DNA of 64,000 nt from Rhodospirillales bacterium. GTDB lineage: Bacteria; Pseudomonadota; Alphaproteobacteria; Rhodospirillales; Casp-alpha2. The position numbers and the translations under genes were made by a program. This document shows positions 19,225-27,838 of the stretch, in pieces. Location: NCBI GenBank assembly GCA_017644185.1, contig JAEPMA010000001.1, forward strand, positions 434,001 to 498,000, in the 5' to 3' direction. The notes beneath the pieces were generated by a model. It worked only from the letters and a program-made list of their open reading frames with translations, was not told the origin of the DNA and searched no databases. Within the stretch, counting starts at the first letter, position 1. Every line of letters starts with the position of its first letter.

Positions 19225-19923
19225 ATGTCGGATAGCGAGGCATCGTCACTAAGCGGTATACGCATACTGGAAGGTCTTGGGGCGTCGGCGCTTGCCGAGC
19301 TTGAAAAGGCGTGCAAGTGGCGTCGTTATGTCGACCACGAGCAGATTATCGACCGCCAGAGTGACTCTACCGACGTGTTTTTCGTCGTCGAGGGACGGGT
19401 CAGGATCGTCAATTACTCTCTCTCCGGCAAAGAAATCACCCTTGAAGACCTGACCGCTGGAAGCCATTTCGGTGAACTTTCCGCACTTGATGGCCAGCCG
19501 CGCTCGGCGAGCGTGATGTCTCTGGACAACTGCCTGATCGCGGCGCTTTCCCAGGATAGATTCCTCACCCTCTTGCAAGGAAATTCAGAAATCGCGTTCC
19601 GAGTACTGCGCGCGCTTGCGGGGATCATTCGAAATTCCACCGACCGGATTATGGATTTGAGTACGCTGGCGGCGAACAACCGGGTTCAGGCGGATTTGTT
19701 GCGCCAGGCGCGAAGTGGCCTGATCGGCGAGAACCAGGCCGAGATACGTCCCATTCCGGTACACGGGGACATCGCCAGCCGTGTCTCCACGACTCGTGAA
19801 ACCGTGGCGCGGGTGCTGAGCGATTTGGCGCGCCAGGATATCGTCGAGCGCAAAAAGAACGCCCTCCTGATCAAGGATCTCGCGCAGCTTCGTGAGATGG
19901 TCGAGGAAGTCCGTGGCGAATAG
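19225..19923 (+). CDS. Crp/Fnr family transcriptional regulator
   Basis: 232 aa from ATG 19225 (GGGGGA at 19215-19220). The reading frame is open from 19045, and the ATG at 19162 is an alternative. The cyclic-nucleotide-binding fold spans ~10-130 (GSHFGELSALDGQPRSASV is the phosphate-binding-cassette-like stretch), followed by a dimerisation helix and a winged helix-turn-helix with SRVSTTRETVARVLSDLARQ as the recognition part. There is no N-terminal cysteine cluster, so it is not a classical oxygen-sensing FNR. Ligand and targets are unknown. Confidence 0.88.
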   Translation: MSDSEASSLSGIRILEGLGASALAELEKACKWRRYVDHEQIIDRQSDSTDVFFVVEGRVRIVNYSLSGKEITLEDLTAGSHFGELSALDGQPRSASVMSLDNCLIAALSQDRFLTLLQGNSEIAFRVLRALAGIIRNSTDRIMDLSTLAANNRVQADLLRQARSGLIGENQAEIRPIPVHGDIASRVSTTRETVARVLSDLARQDIVERKKNALLIKDLAQLREMVEEVRGE

Positions 19924-20047
19924 CGCCTCTGTATAATTCTCCGTCAAGATACGTCTCGGCGTGAGCCCGGTCACATACCGTTAACCATATTTTTGCCAAA
20001 CTCCGTACATAAGTTGAGTGTGCCTGGTTTCAGGACCGGAGGATTAA
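19924..20047. other. Upstream region of the 31-codon ORF, with a CtrA-like half-site
   Basis: Contains TTAACCAT at 19981-19988, the octamer read by CtrA in alphaproteobacteria, about 60 bases before the small ORF and 310 before divK. divK is a CtrA-linked gene in Caulobacter, which makes the match worth noting. The full TTAA-N7-TTAAC form is not present. Confidence 0.35.
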
Positions 20048-20143
20048 ATGGTGACTTGGAAGGCGTTCAGCCTCGCCCTGACGCTGATGATTTTGACGGT
20101 CGTGCTGGCTTCCGAATTGAATGGAGGCGTGGCGCCGTTCTGA
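20048..20143 (+). CDS. Candidate 31-aa single-pass membrane protein
   Basis: A short ORF with an exceptional ribosome site, GGAGGA at 20038-20043, four bases before the ATG. The product begins MVTWKAFSLALTLMILTVVL and ends ASELNGGVAPF: a positive N-terminus followed by a ~17-residue hydrophobic helix and a short polar tail. That fits a small inner-membrane protein. It sits alone between the Crp/Fnr gene and divK. Codon choice (GCG, CTG, GGC, GCC) resembles neighbouring genes. Coding status is inferred; no family is known. Confidence 0.5.
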   Translation: MVTWKAFSLALTLMILTVVLASELNGGVAPF

Positions 20144-20293
20144 GTGGTGTGACCCTTTAAACACCCCGGGAATAGGTCGACGACCGGACTTACCATCAAT
20201 TGACTTGCTACCAGGAATAATCCATGCTCGGACCGACTTCCGTGGGGAGAAAACTCCGGGTGTCCGCGTAATAGCCTCCAGGGAAATTGGTTG
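20144..20293. other. Short gene-free leader of divK
   Basis: 150 bases with no convincing gene. It should hold a divK promoter or a read-through leader. No recognisable operator was found apart from a weak ribosome site, AGGGAAA, just before divK. Confidence 0.3.
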
Positions 20294-20659
20294 ATGGCGA
20301 GTAAAATTCTTATCGTTGAAGACAACGATCTAAACATGAAGTTGTTCAACGATCTGCTTCAGGCTCATGGTTATGAAACGGTTCAGACCGTCGACGGTCG
20401 CGATGCGTTGAAACTGGCGCGAGAACATTCGCCGGACCTTATCCTGATGGATATCCAGCTGCCCGAAATTTCCGGTCTTGAGGTCACCAAGATGCTAAAG
20501 GCGGACGATGACCTGAAGGGCATCCCAGTGATCGCGGTGACCGCGTTTGCGATGAAGGGTGATGAAGAGAAAATTCGTGAAGGGGGCTGTGAAGGCTATA
20601 TTGCGAAGCCGATTTCCGTCCCGCATTTCCTGGACACGGTCAAAAAATTCCTGAACTGA
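20294..20659 (+). CDS. divK: Single-domain response regulator DivK
   Basis: 121 aa receiver domain only. The acidic pair E9-D10, phospho-acceptor Asp53 ([12 protein letters not shown]), Thr in AVTAFAM and Lys in YIAKPIS are all intact. Length, Asp53 and [14 protein letters not shown] match alphaproteobacterial DivK, the cell-cycle regulator that binds DivL/DivJ/PleC and so feeds into the CtrA relay. In Caulobacter and Rhizobium pleD follows divK; here there is no pleD, and the convergent rpmG comes next. ATG 20294 is chosen over a TTG one codon earlier. Confidence 0.9.
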   Translation: MASKILIVEDNDLNMKLFNDLLQAHGYETVQTVDGRDALKLAREHSPDLILMDIQLPEISGLEVTKMLKADDDLKGIPVIAVTAFAMKGDEEKIREGGCEGYIAKPISVPHFLDTVKKFLN

Positions 20660-20678
20660 CCGGTTTAAAACACTCCAC

Positions 20679-20709
20679 AAAAAAAACGCGCCGCTGTTTG
20701 AGCGGCGCG
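20679..20709 (-). terminator. Intrinsic terminator of rpmG (also facing divK)
   Basis: CGCGCCGCT (20687-20695), five-base loop, AGCGGCGCG (20701-20709): nine perfect pairs. On the minus strand a run of eight T follows, making it a strong terminator for rpmG. On the plus strand a short GCGTTTT tail means it may also stop divK transcription. Confidence 0.85.
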
Positions 20710-20737
20710 CGGCGTTTTAGAGGGCGTTTCAGCCTTC

Positions 20738-20905
20738 TTATTTGATCTTCGCTTCCTTGAACAGGACATGCTTGCGGACCACGGGATCGTATTTCCGCAT
20801 CTGCATCTTTTCCGTCGAATTACGCGGGTTCTTCTTCGTGATGTAGAAGAAGCCGGTGTCCGCCGTGCTGACGAGACGAATTTGAATGGTCGCCGGTTTC
20901 GCCAT
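20738..20905 (-). CDS. rpmG: 50S ribosomal protein L33
   Basis: 55 aa from ATG 20905. [20 protein letters not shown], followed by [20 protein letters not shown], is typical L33, a basic protein of the large subunit near the tRNA exit site. It has no CxxC zinc pair, so this is the zinc-independent (C-minus) form. Followed by a strong terminator. Confidence 0.95.
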   Translation of the reverse strand: MAKPATIQIRLVSTADTGFFYITKKNPRNSTEKMQMRKYDPVVRKHVLFKEAKIK

Positions 20906-21017
20906 GACTTTCGTGTCCTGTCCAAAAATCAAAGAACGCCACGCGTTCGAAGAGGCGGCAAGATAGCGGCAAAGACAGCCAAGTCAAGGGGGTTCGAAAA
21001 AAATCCGCTGGAACGGC

Positions 21018-22598
21018 TTAATTGGTGGCTTGAGCGGTCGCCGTGGTCATCCTTAGCGCCCGGGCGTGCATGCGATGATTGAGAATCAAGCGCTTAGCCA
21101 CTTCCAGATCGAATGCCCCAGCCCGGGTCTCCGCAGGGCATCCGTCCCGAAGTGCTTGCCGCTCTTCATCGCCGAGCATGGCGCGCCGCCGCCAGGAAAC
21201 GGTCTTGGCCGCCTGTTCGCCTTCAAGAGCGCGTTCTAGAATGCCGGCGACGTGTTCGATCTCGGTCTCACCGCTGGTGCAGATGGTCGGCACGACGCCC
21301 AGGCCGTGAAGAATATACCCGGACGGTGCGACGAATTTCGACCACGTAAGAGTAATTTCTCCGTCGTTCGGCAGGCGGATGACCGTTTGTACACTTCCTT
21401 TGCCATAGGAAGACGTCCCGATGACAACGGCTCGATCGCGATCCTGTAGCGCCGCGGCGACGATTTCCGCCGCAGAAGCCGATTTGCCGTCGATAATCAC
21501 CACCAGCGGGCGGCCTTGCACAATGTCGTCCCCGCTGGCCCTATAATGATGCAAACTATCCGGATGGCGTCCGGAGGTGCGTAAAATGTCACCCTGCGTC
21601 AAAACCATATTGGCGACATCAATCGACTGGCGCAGAAGCCCGCCCGGATTTCCGCGCAAGTCGAGGATCAGCCCGCTAAGATAGGGGGCGTCCGGCGTTA
21701 CTGCCCGCTTCAGCACACGTTCGAGCGAATGAGCTGTTTCCTGATTGAAGCTGGAAATCTTGATGATGCCGATACCATTATCCACTTCCCACCGTACCGT
21801 TTCCGGGACGATGTGGGCACGGGCCACCGCAATGGTGAAAGGTTGGACGGCTTCGGGCCTGGATAGCGTGAGTGTTACCTGGGTATGAACAGGCCCGCGT
21901 ATCAGACGTGTGACGTCGGAACTCTCGAGCCCCTTTATCCCGTGCCCTTCGACTTTGACGATCCGGTCGCCGGGACGCATGCCGCTTGTTGCGGCCGGTG
22001 TGTCGGGAATAACCTGGGTGACGACGGCGACGTCGTTCTCGATCCGAAACCGGATCCCGATACCGCCAAATCCGTCGCGGCGTGCGCGATTACGGGTCGC
22101 CTCCTTCGTGCCGGCATAACGCGAGAAAATATCGAGGTCGGATAACGCCCCGTCGAAGATCGCTTCATAGATCTTTTCGGATGAAGCCGCCCGGATGTCG
22201 GACGAGTTTTCCCTCGCTTTCTCGGTCAACGCTACGACGGCCGCGCCCCAGGCGCGGGCGTCGTTCTCGGAGGGAAACTGCATACGGCCGATTTCTTCGC
22301 CGTATTCGTACATCACCAGGTCGCCCTTTTGCTCGGCTATGGTGATACCCGCATCGATGGCCCCCAAGCCACGGAGTCCCTCGACGCCGATTCTCCGAAG
22401 TTCAACGGGTTCGATGTATTTATCCGTAATGTTGTCGAAGCCGACGGAAATCACTTCGGCGGCGGCGGGTTGAGCAAAAGATGTAGGTTCGGCGGGCTTT
22501 TCGGTGCTCTGAAATGCTGCACACGCCGAAAGGGCGAGCATTGCGAGGAGCCCGCTCAGTTGCTGCAACGCTCTGATTTTCCCAGTCATGGGTTGCAT
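21018..22598 (-). CDS. S41 family carboxyl-terminal processing protease, lipoprotein
   Basis: 526 aa. The signal sequence ends in lipobox LSAC (about residue 25), so it is probably a periplasm-facing lipoprotein. A PDZ domain spans ~195-265 (GIGIRFRI...GMRPGDRIVKVEG); the S41 core follows with GLILDLRGNPGG, nucleophile Ser in IIDGKSASAAEIV (~372) and general-base Lys in SSYGKGSVQ (~397). An extra N-terminal region of about 150 residues precedes the PDZ domain, and the C-terminal tail after GLGVVPTICTS is also extended. Likely processes or degrades periplasmic proteins; substrate unknown. It lies between rnr and rpmG. Confidence 0.88.
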   Translation of the reverse strand: MQPMTGKIRALQQLSGLLAMLALSACAAFQSTEKPAEPTSFAQPAAAEVISVGFDNITDKYIEPVELRRIGVEGLRGLGAIDAGITIAEQKGDLVMYEYGEEIGRMQFPSENDARAWGAAVVALTEKARENSSDIRAASSEKIYEAIFDGALSDLDIFSRYAGTKEATRNRARRDGFGGIGIRFRIENDVAVVTQVIPDTPAATSGMRPGDRIVKVEGHGIKGLESSDVTRLIRGPVHTQVTLTLSRPEAVQPFTIAVARAHIVPETVRWEVDNGIGIIKISSFNQETAHSLERVLKRAVTPDAPYLSGLILDLRGNPGGLLRQSIDVANMVLTQGDILRTSGRHPDSLHHYRASGDDIVQGRPLVVIIDGKSASAAEIVAAALQDRDRAVVIGTSSYGKGSVQTVIRLPNDGEITLTWSKFVAPSGYILHGLGVVPTICTSGETEIEHVAGILERALEGEQAAKTVSWRRRAMLGDEERQALRDGCPAETRAGAFDLEVAKRLILNHRMHARALRMTTATAQATN

Positions 22599-22654
22599 TT
22601 AAGACTATCTTCGAGGGCGTGTATATGCCCTGCGTCACATCGGACTGGTCGCGC

Positions 22655-24973
22655 TTAGCGCGAACGTCCTTTCTTGCCCTTGCCTTTTGCGGGTTTCCCG
22701 CTGGCCGTATCCTGTGCGGCGCGCTTTTGGCGGCGCGATGCGCGGCTTTTGCCTTTGACCTTCTTGGGCTTTTGTTTGCGTCCGGGCGGCCGATTCCGGG
22801 GGCGGCCAGCCCCCTTGCCGGCACCTTCCGAATCGCTGCCGCCCATGACCTCGAACAGCATGCCACCGGTAACAGGCGTGACTTCGCGGAGCGTGACCTC
22901 AACGCGGTCACCCAGCCTGTATACGAGGCCGTTCGAGCGCCCGGTTAGTTGGTGGCGCTCCTCGTCATGGATGTAGTAATCGTCGGGCAACGTCTTGATC
23001 GGGACCAGCCCGTCAGCACCGACATCATCCACGGTGATAAAGATTCCGAAGCGTGTTACCCCGGAAATGCGCGCCATGAAGGTCGCGCCAACCCGGTCTT
23101 TCAGATAATAGGCGCCATATCGGTCCATTGCGTCGCGCTCGGCCGCCTGGGCGCGACGTTCCGTTACGGACAGATGCTCGCCGATCTTGGAGAAATCGCC
23201 GGGGTCTTCGCCGAGTGCACCATCGTTCGGTTGCATGCCGCGGATCAAGGCCCGATGCACCAGCAAATCCGCATAACGCCGGATCGGTGACGTGAAGTGG
23301 CAGTAGCGTTTCAGCGCCAACCCGAAATGGCCGATGTTCTCCGGGTCGTACATGGCTTGTGCCTGGCTCCGCAGTACCACGTCGTTGACCATTTGTTGGT
23401 GCGGTGTGCCGTGGGCTTTCTTCAAAATTTGATTGAATCGGTGTGGTGATAGTGTCTGACCACGGTCGAAATTGATGTGCACGCTGTCCAGCACCTCGGA
23501 AAGCGCCTCGATTTTGGAGAGAGCGGGTTCGTCATGCACCCGGTACATGCAGGGCCGTTTTTTCTCTTCCAGAAATTCGGCAGCGGCCACGTTAGCGAGC
23601 ACCATGAATTCTTCGATCAGCTTATGGCTGTCCAACCGCTGGCGGGGCTCGATCCCAGTAATCTCGCCGTTGTCGTCGAGGATGACACGCCGTTCGCTGC
23701 TCTCGATCTCGAGCGCGCCCCGCGCTTCGCGAGCTTTCAAAAGAATATCGAAGGCGCCGTAGAGGGGCTCGATCACATCACCCATGAGAGGCGCGGTCAT
23801 TTCGTCCGGATTGCCGTCCCGCGCCATCTGTACCTGTTCGTAGGTCAGGCGCGCATGGGAGCGCATCATCGCGCGTTTGAATTTTTTGGAGAGGAGCTTG
23901 CCTTCTGTGTCGATCTTTAGATGCGCAACCAGGCATGGCCGGTCTTCATGCGGACGGAGCGAACACCAGCCGTTGGAGAGTTGCTCGGGCAGCATGGGAA
24001 CGACCCGGTCGGGGAAATAGACGGAGTTGCCGCGTTCAAACGCCGCCTTGTCGAGCGCATCACCCGGTCTGACGTACCAAGCGACGTCGGCAATCGCGAC
24101 GATCAGCTTGAAGCCACCTGGATTCCTCGGGTCATCGTCAGGTTCAGCATGCACCGCGTCGTCAAAGTCGCGCGCGTCAGCACCGTCGATGGTGACAAGG
24201 GGAATAGACCTCAGATCGTCACGGGCACCCAACGGTGCCGCTTTGGATTTCTCAGCTTGCCGCATGGCGGGATCTGAAAATGCCTCGGGTATGCCGTGCT
24301 GATGGACGCAGATCAGGCTGATCGCGGATGCGCCCTCAGCTTCGGATATCCGCTCGAGGACGCGCGCGCGTTTGAGACCAAGACGCGCCCGCGGGCCATG
24401 AACGCCCTGTGCGCGTACAAGCTCGCCGGGTTGGGCGCCCTTGTCCTGGCCCTTGTCGATGACGAACTCGTGGCGTTCGCGTTTGTCGACCGGGCGGATG
24501 CGAAGCTCACCCTCTGCCTCTATAACGATGCCCAGGATATCAGATGGTGCCGCGCCGATGCGGCGGATAATCTTCGCCTCGTATCCGTCTTCGATCTTCT
24601 TGAGGCGGCCCAGGATACGTTCGCCGGTGCCGGGGGCAGGGCCGGGTGCGCCGTCCGGGTTGACGTAGATTGTCGGCGGTGTCGCTGCGCTTTCCCATTT
24701 TACGGGTTTGGCGAGAACTTCTCCGTCGAGATCAGTCCCCGTGACTTCGATAACACAGACATTCGGCAGTTGCGCCGGGTCGTGCACGTTGTGGCCGCGT
24801 CCCGGCATCAGGCTGCCCTCATCCTTCATTTCCTTAAGGACTTTTTTCAATTTGCGTTTTTGCTCGGCATCGAGTTTGAAGGCGCGGGCTATCTCGCGCT
24901 TGCCGACGCGCCCTTCCTGCGCACGCACGAAATCGGCGATCTCTTGCTTGGACGGAAAAGGGGCGTCATTCAT
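22655..24973 (-). CDS. rnr: Ribonuclease R
   Basis: 772 aa 3'-5' exoribonuclease from the ATG at 24973. Order: N-terminal helix-turn-helix-like segment, cold-shock-type OB folds, RNB catalytic domain with DGADARDFDDAVHAE (metal-binding aspartates) and YCHFTSPIRRYADLLVHR, then an S1 domain (ARISGVTRFGIFITVDDVGA), and a long Lys/Arg-rich tail (RNRPPGRKQKPKKVKGKSRA). It degrades structured RNA and helps in rRNA/tRNA quality control. The gap to topA is 48 bases, so cotranscription is likely. Confidence 0.95.
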   Translation of the reverse strand: MNDAPFPSKQEIADFVRAQEGRVGKREIARAFKLDAEQKRKLKKVLKEMKDEGSLMPGRGHNVHDPAQLPNVCVIEVTGTDLDGEVLAKPVKWESAATPPTIYVNPDGAPGPAPGTGERILGRLKKIEDGYEAKIIRRIGAAPSDILGIVIEAEGELRIRPVDKRERHEFVIDKGQDKGAQPGELVRAQGVHGPRARLGLKRARVLERISEAEGASAISLICVHQHGIPEAFSDPAMRQAEKSKAAPLGARDDLRSIPLVTIDGADARDFDDAVHAEPDDDPRNPGGFKLIVAIADVAWYVRPGDALDKAAFERGNSVYFPDRVVPMLPEQLSNGWCSLRPHEDRPCLVAHLKIDTEGKLLSKKFKRAMMRSHARLTYEQVQMARDGNPDEMTAPLMGDVIEPLYGAFDILLKAREARGALEIESSERRVILDDNGEITGIEPRQRLDSHKLIEEFMVLANVAAAEFLEEKKRPCMYRVHDEPALSKIEALSEVLDSVHINFDRGQTLSPHRFNQILKKAHGTPHQQMVNDVVLRSQAQAMYDPENIGHFGLALKRYCHFTSPIRRYADLLVHRALIRGMQPNDGALGEDPGDFSKIGEHLSVTERRAQAAERDAMDRYGAYYLKDRVGATFMARISGVTRFGIFITVDDVGADGLVPIKTLPDDYYIHDEERHQLTGRSNGLVYRLGDRVEVTLREVTPVTGGMLFEVMGGSDSEGAGKGAGRPRNRPPGRKQKPKKVKGKSRASRRQKRAAQDTASGKPAKGKGKKGRSR

Positions 24974-25021
24974 TGCTCGAAGGTAAGCTTGCGCCCGTCG
25001 GGCCACAAGGGGGCGGTTGAA

Positions 25022-27628
25022 TTACTCCGACGCGTCGGAATCCGTAGCCGTTTTCTTTTTGCTGGCCGCCTTCTTCTTCGTGGCGGCTTTCTTCTTCGCT
25101 GGCGCCTTTTTCGTGGTGGTACCCTTGCCGCCGTTTGCCTTGGCGTCGATCATTTCGATCGCTTTTTCGAGGGTCACGTCTTCCTTCGCCATGTCCTTCG
25201 GGAGGCGTGCCATGGTTCGGCCCATCTGAACGAACGGCCCCCAGCGCCCATCCTTCACCATTAGCGGCTTTTTGCTTTTCGGATGTTTGCCGAGTTCAAT
25301 CGGCGGATCCTTGCGGGGTTTATCCCCCAGAAGGTCGACCGCGCGATTGAGGCCGATGGTCAGGACGTCGTCATCATCTTTAAGCGAGACGTAAGTGCCG
25401 CCAACTTGCAGGAACGGGCCGAAGCGTCCGATGCCGGCGCGGATTTCCATGCCCGATACCGGGTCGATGCCGACGAAGCGGGGGAGGGACAAGAGCCCGA
25501 GCGCTTTTTCCAGATCCATATCGTCCGGATTCACACCCGCCGGAAGGGAGCCACGCTTCGGTTTGATCTTCTTCTTGCCGTCGAGTTCTTCCTCACCCAA
25601 CTGGATGTAGGTGCCGTAAGGTCCCTGGCGGAGGGTAACGGCCTTGCCTGTTTCTGGATCGGTACCGAGTTCCTTCGGTCCATCGCCGAGCGAATTTTCG
25701 GCGGGGTCGGCGCCGAGCGGTGTCGTGAAGCTGCAGTCCGGATAGCGTGAGCAGCCGAGGAATGCTCCGTGACGGCCAAGCTTGATCGATAACTCGCCTT
25801 CCTTGCACTTTGGGCAGCTCCGGGGATCGGATCCGTCGGCGCGTTCCGGGAAGAAGTGGGGTTTGAGTTCTTCGTTCAAAACATCGAGAACGTCGCGGAC
25901 GCGAAGTTCCTGTGTTTCGTCGACCTTTTGTTTAAAGGCCTTCCAGAAGTCGATCAGGACCTGCTTCCAGTCGACGCGGCCGCCAGAGATGTCGTCGAGC
26001 TTTTCTTCGAGTTCGGCGGTGAAGTCATATTCGACATAGCGCTCGAAGAAGCTGGCAAGAAACGTGGTGACAAGGCGGCCGCGGTCTTCGGGAATGAAGC
26101 GGCGCTTGTCGATCTGCACATAATTCCGGTCCTGCAGCACCGAAATGATCGACGCGTAGGTCGACGGGCGTCCGATGCCGAGCTCTTCCAGTTTTTTGAC
26201 CAGTGACGCTTCGCTGTAACGCGGCGGCGGCTGGGTGAAGTGCTGTTCGGGCAGGGTTTCGGTTCGGTCCTGGCGTTCGTTTTCTTCCAGCTTGGGCAGG
26301 ATTCGGCTGTTGTCGTCATCGTCAGAGCCGTCATCTCGGCCTTCGCGGTAAACTTTGATGAAGCCGTCGAAGGCGATGACCGACCCGGTGGCGCGAAATG
26401 CGATCTTCTGATCCTTGGACGTGATATCGACCCCCACCTGGTCGAGGACAGCGGCTTCCATCTGGCTAGCGATGGTGCGCTTCCAGATGAGGGTATAGAG
26501 CTTAAGCTGATCAGGGCTCAGATGGCGTTCCAGTGAGTCAGGTGTGCGGCGGACGTCCGTCGGGCGGATTGCTTCGTGGGCTTCCTGCGCGTTCTTCGCC
26601 TTTGACTTATATATACGCGGGCTTTCCGGCACGTACTTGGAGCCGTAATTTTCCTGAATGACATTGCGGCTCGCGGCGACGGCTTCACGTGCCATCTGCA
26701 CACCATCGGTACGCATATAGGTGATTAGCCCGACGTTTTCGCCGCCGATACGCACACCTTCATAGAGACTTTGTGCGACTTGCATCGTTTTGCGGGCGCC
26801 GAAGTACAGTTTGCGCGATGCTTCCTGCTGCATTGTCGACGTGGTGAATGGCGGCGACGGATAACGGCGCGTTTGCTTGCGCTCGATCTCACCGGTCGTG
26901 AAGCTCTCCGCTTCGATAGCGGCCACCGCCTGTTCGGCGAGGGCTTCGGTATTGATCGTGAACTTGTTTAGCTTCTCGCCGTTCATACGCGTCAGCGAAG
27001 CCTTGAAGGCATCGCCGCGCGGCGTTTGGAATGTCGCGTCGACGGTCCAGTACTCTTCCGGCTTGAACATCTCGATCTCGAGTTCGCGCTCACAGATCAG
27101 GCGCAGCGCCACAGACTGTACGCGTCCCGCGGATCTGGAGCCGGGCAGCTTCCGCCAAAGCACCGGAGAGAGGGTGAACCCGACAAGATAGTCGAGCGCC
27201 CGGCGCGCCATGTAGGCGTCGACCAACTCATGGTCCAGATCACGCGGATGGGCGAAAGCGTCCTGAACGGCGTCCTTGGTGATTTCGTTGAAAACGACGC
27301 GTTTGACCGGTTTGCCGTCCAGAAGCCTCTTGCCGTCGAGCACTTCCTTAATGTGCCAAGAGATCGCTTCGCCCTCACGGTCCGGGTCGGTTGCGAGGAA
27401 AACGGCGTCGGCGTTCTTAACCGCCTTGGCGATTTCGTCGACGTGCTTTTTGGATCGGCTGTCGATTTCCCATTTCATCGCGAAATCGTCATCCGGTTCG
27501 ACGGAACCGTTCTTGGACGGAAGGTCGCGGATATGGCCATAGCTCGCGAGAACAGTGTAATCGTCCCCGAGATACTTGTTGATCGTTTTGGCCTTTGCGG
27601 GCGATTCGACAACGACGACGCTAGACAT
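25022..27628 (-). CDS. topA: DNA topoisomerase I
   Basis: 868 aa type IA topoisomerase relaxing negative supercoils. TOPRIM: VVVESPAKAKTINKYLG and ATDPDREGEAISWHI. Active-site Tyr at about residue 304 in GLITYMRTDG. The C-terminal part has one four-cysteine zinc segment (CPKCKEG...CSRYPDC), then three Topo-C repeats (GPYGTYIQLG, GRFGPFLQVG, GRWGPFVQMG). It ends in an Ala/Lys-rich tail (KKAPAKKKAATKKKAASKKK), a common DNA-binding extension. The ATG at 27628 is chosen; the frame allows two more codons. Confidence 0.97.
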   Translation of the reverse strand: MSSVVVVESPAKAKTINKYLGDDYTVLASYGHIRDLPSKNGSVEPDDDFAMKWEIDSRSKKHVDEIAKAVKNADAVFLATDPDREGEAISWHIKEVLDGKRLLDGKPVKRVVFNEITKDAVQDAFAHPRDLDHELVDAYMARRALDYLVGFTLSPVLWRKLPGSRSAGRVQSVALRLICERELEIEMFKPEEYWTVDATFQTPRGDAFKASLTRMNGEKLNKFTINTEALAEQAVAAIEAESFTTGEIERKQTRRYPSPPFTTSTMQQEASRKLYFGARKTMQVAQSLYEGVRIGGENVGLITYMRTDGVQMAREAVAASRNVIQENYGSKYVPESPRIYKSKAKNAQEAHEAIRPTDVRRTPDSLERHLSPDQLKLYTLIWKRTIASQMEAAVLDQVGVDITSKDQKIAFRATGSVIAFDGFIKVYREGRDDGSDDDDNSRILPKLEENERQDRTETLPEQHFTQPPPRYSEASLVKKLEELGIGRPSTYASIISVLQDRNYVQIDKRRFIPEDRGRLVTTFLASFFERYVEYDFTAELEEKLDDISGGRVDWKQVLIDFWKAFKQKVDETQELRVRDVLDVLNEELKPHFFPERADGSDPRSCPKCKEGELSIKLGRHGAFLGCSRYPDCSFTTPLGADPAENSLGDGPKELGTDPETGKAVTLRQGPYGTYIQLGEEELDGKKKIKPKRGSLPAGVNPDDMDLEKALGLLSLPRFVGIDPVSGMEIRAGIGRFGPFLQVGGTYVSLKDDDDVLTIGLNRAVDLLGDKPRKDPPIELGKHPKSKKPLMVKDGRWGPFVQMGRTMARLPKDMAKEDVTLEKAIEMIDAKANGGKGTTTKKAPAKKKAATKKKAASKKKTATDSDASE

Positions 27629-27838
27629 AATCACCTGTGAAACTGCGAATTCATGTGCCCCAGTCCGATGCCGGACCTTGGGGCGGGGGAGAATTGGCGA
27701 TATTTAACCCTCCCGTCAACAGGGGAAATTTTTGGCGCCCCCGGACGAGCATCACGATCATTTAAAATAATCAAACAAAATCAATGCATTAAGAGGGGTA
27801 AAAATATTTTGGTGTGGCCCGCGACATTAAATCGGCGG

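Noticed and set aside
24296-25264. A 322-codon frame opposite rnr and topA.
   Set aside because: Shadow of two clear genes; no conserved motif.
27657-27690. CCCCAGTCCG...CGGACCTTGGGG imperfect hairpin between dprA and topA.
   Set aside because: It has a mismatch region and no T-tract; a terminator or riboswitch claim is not supported.
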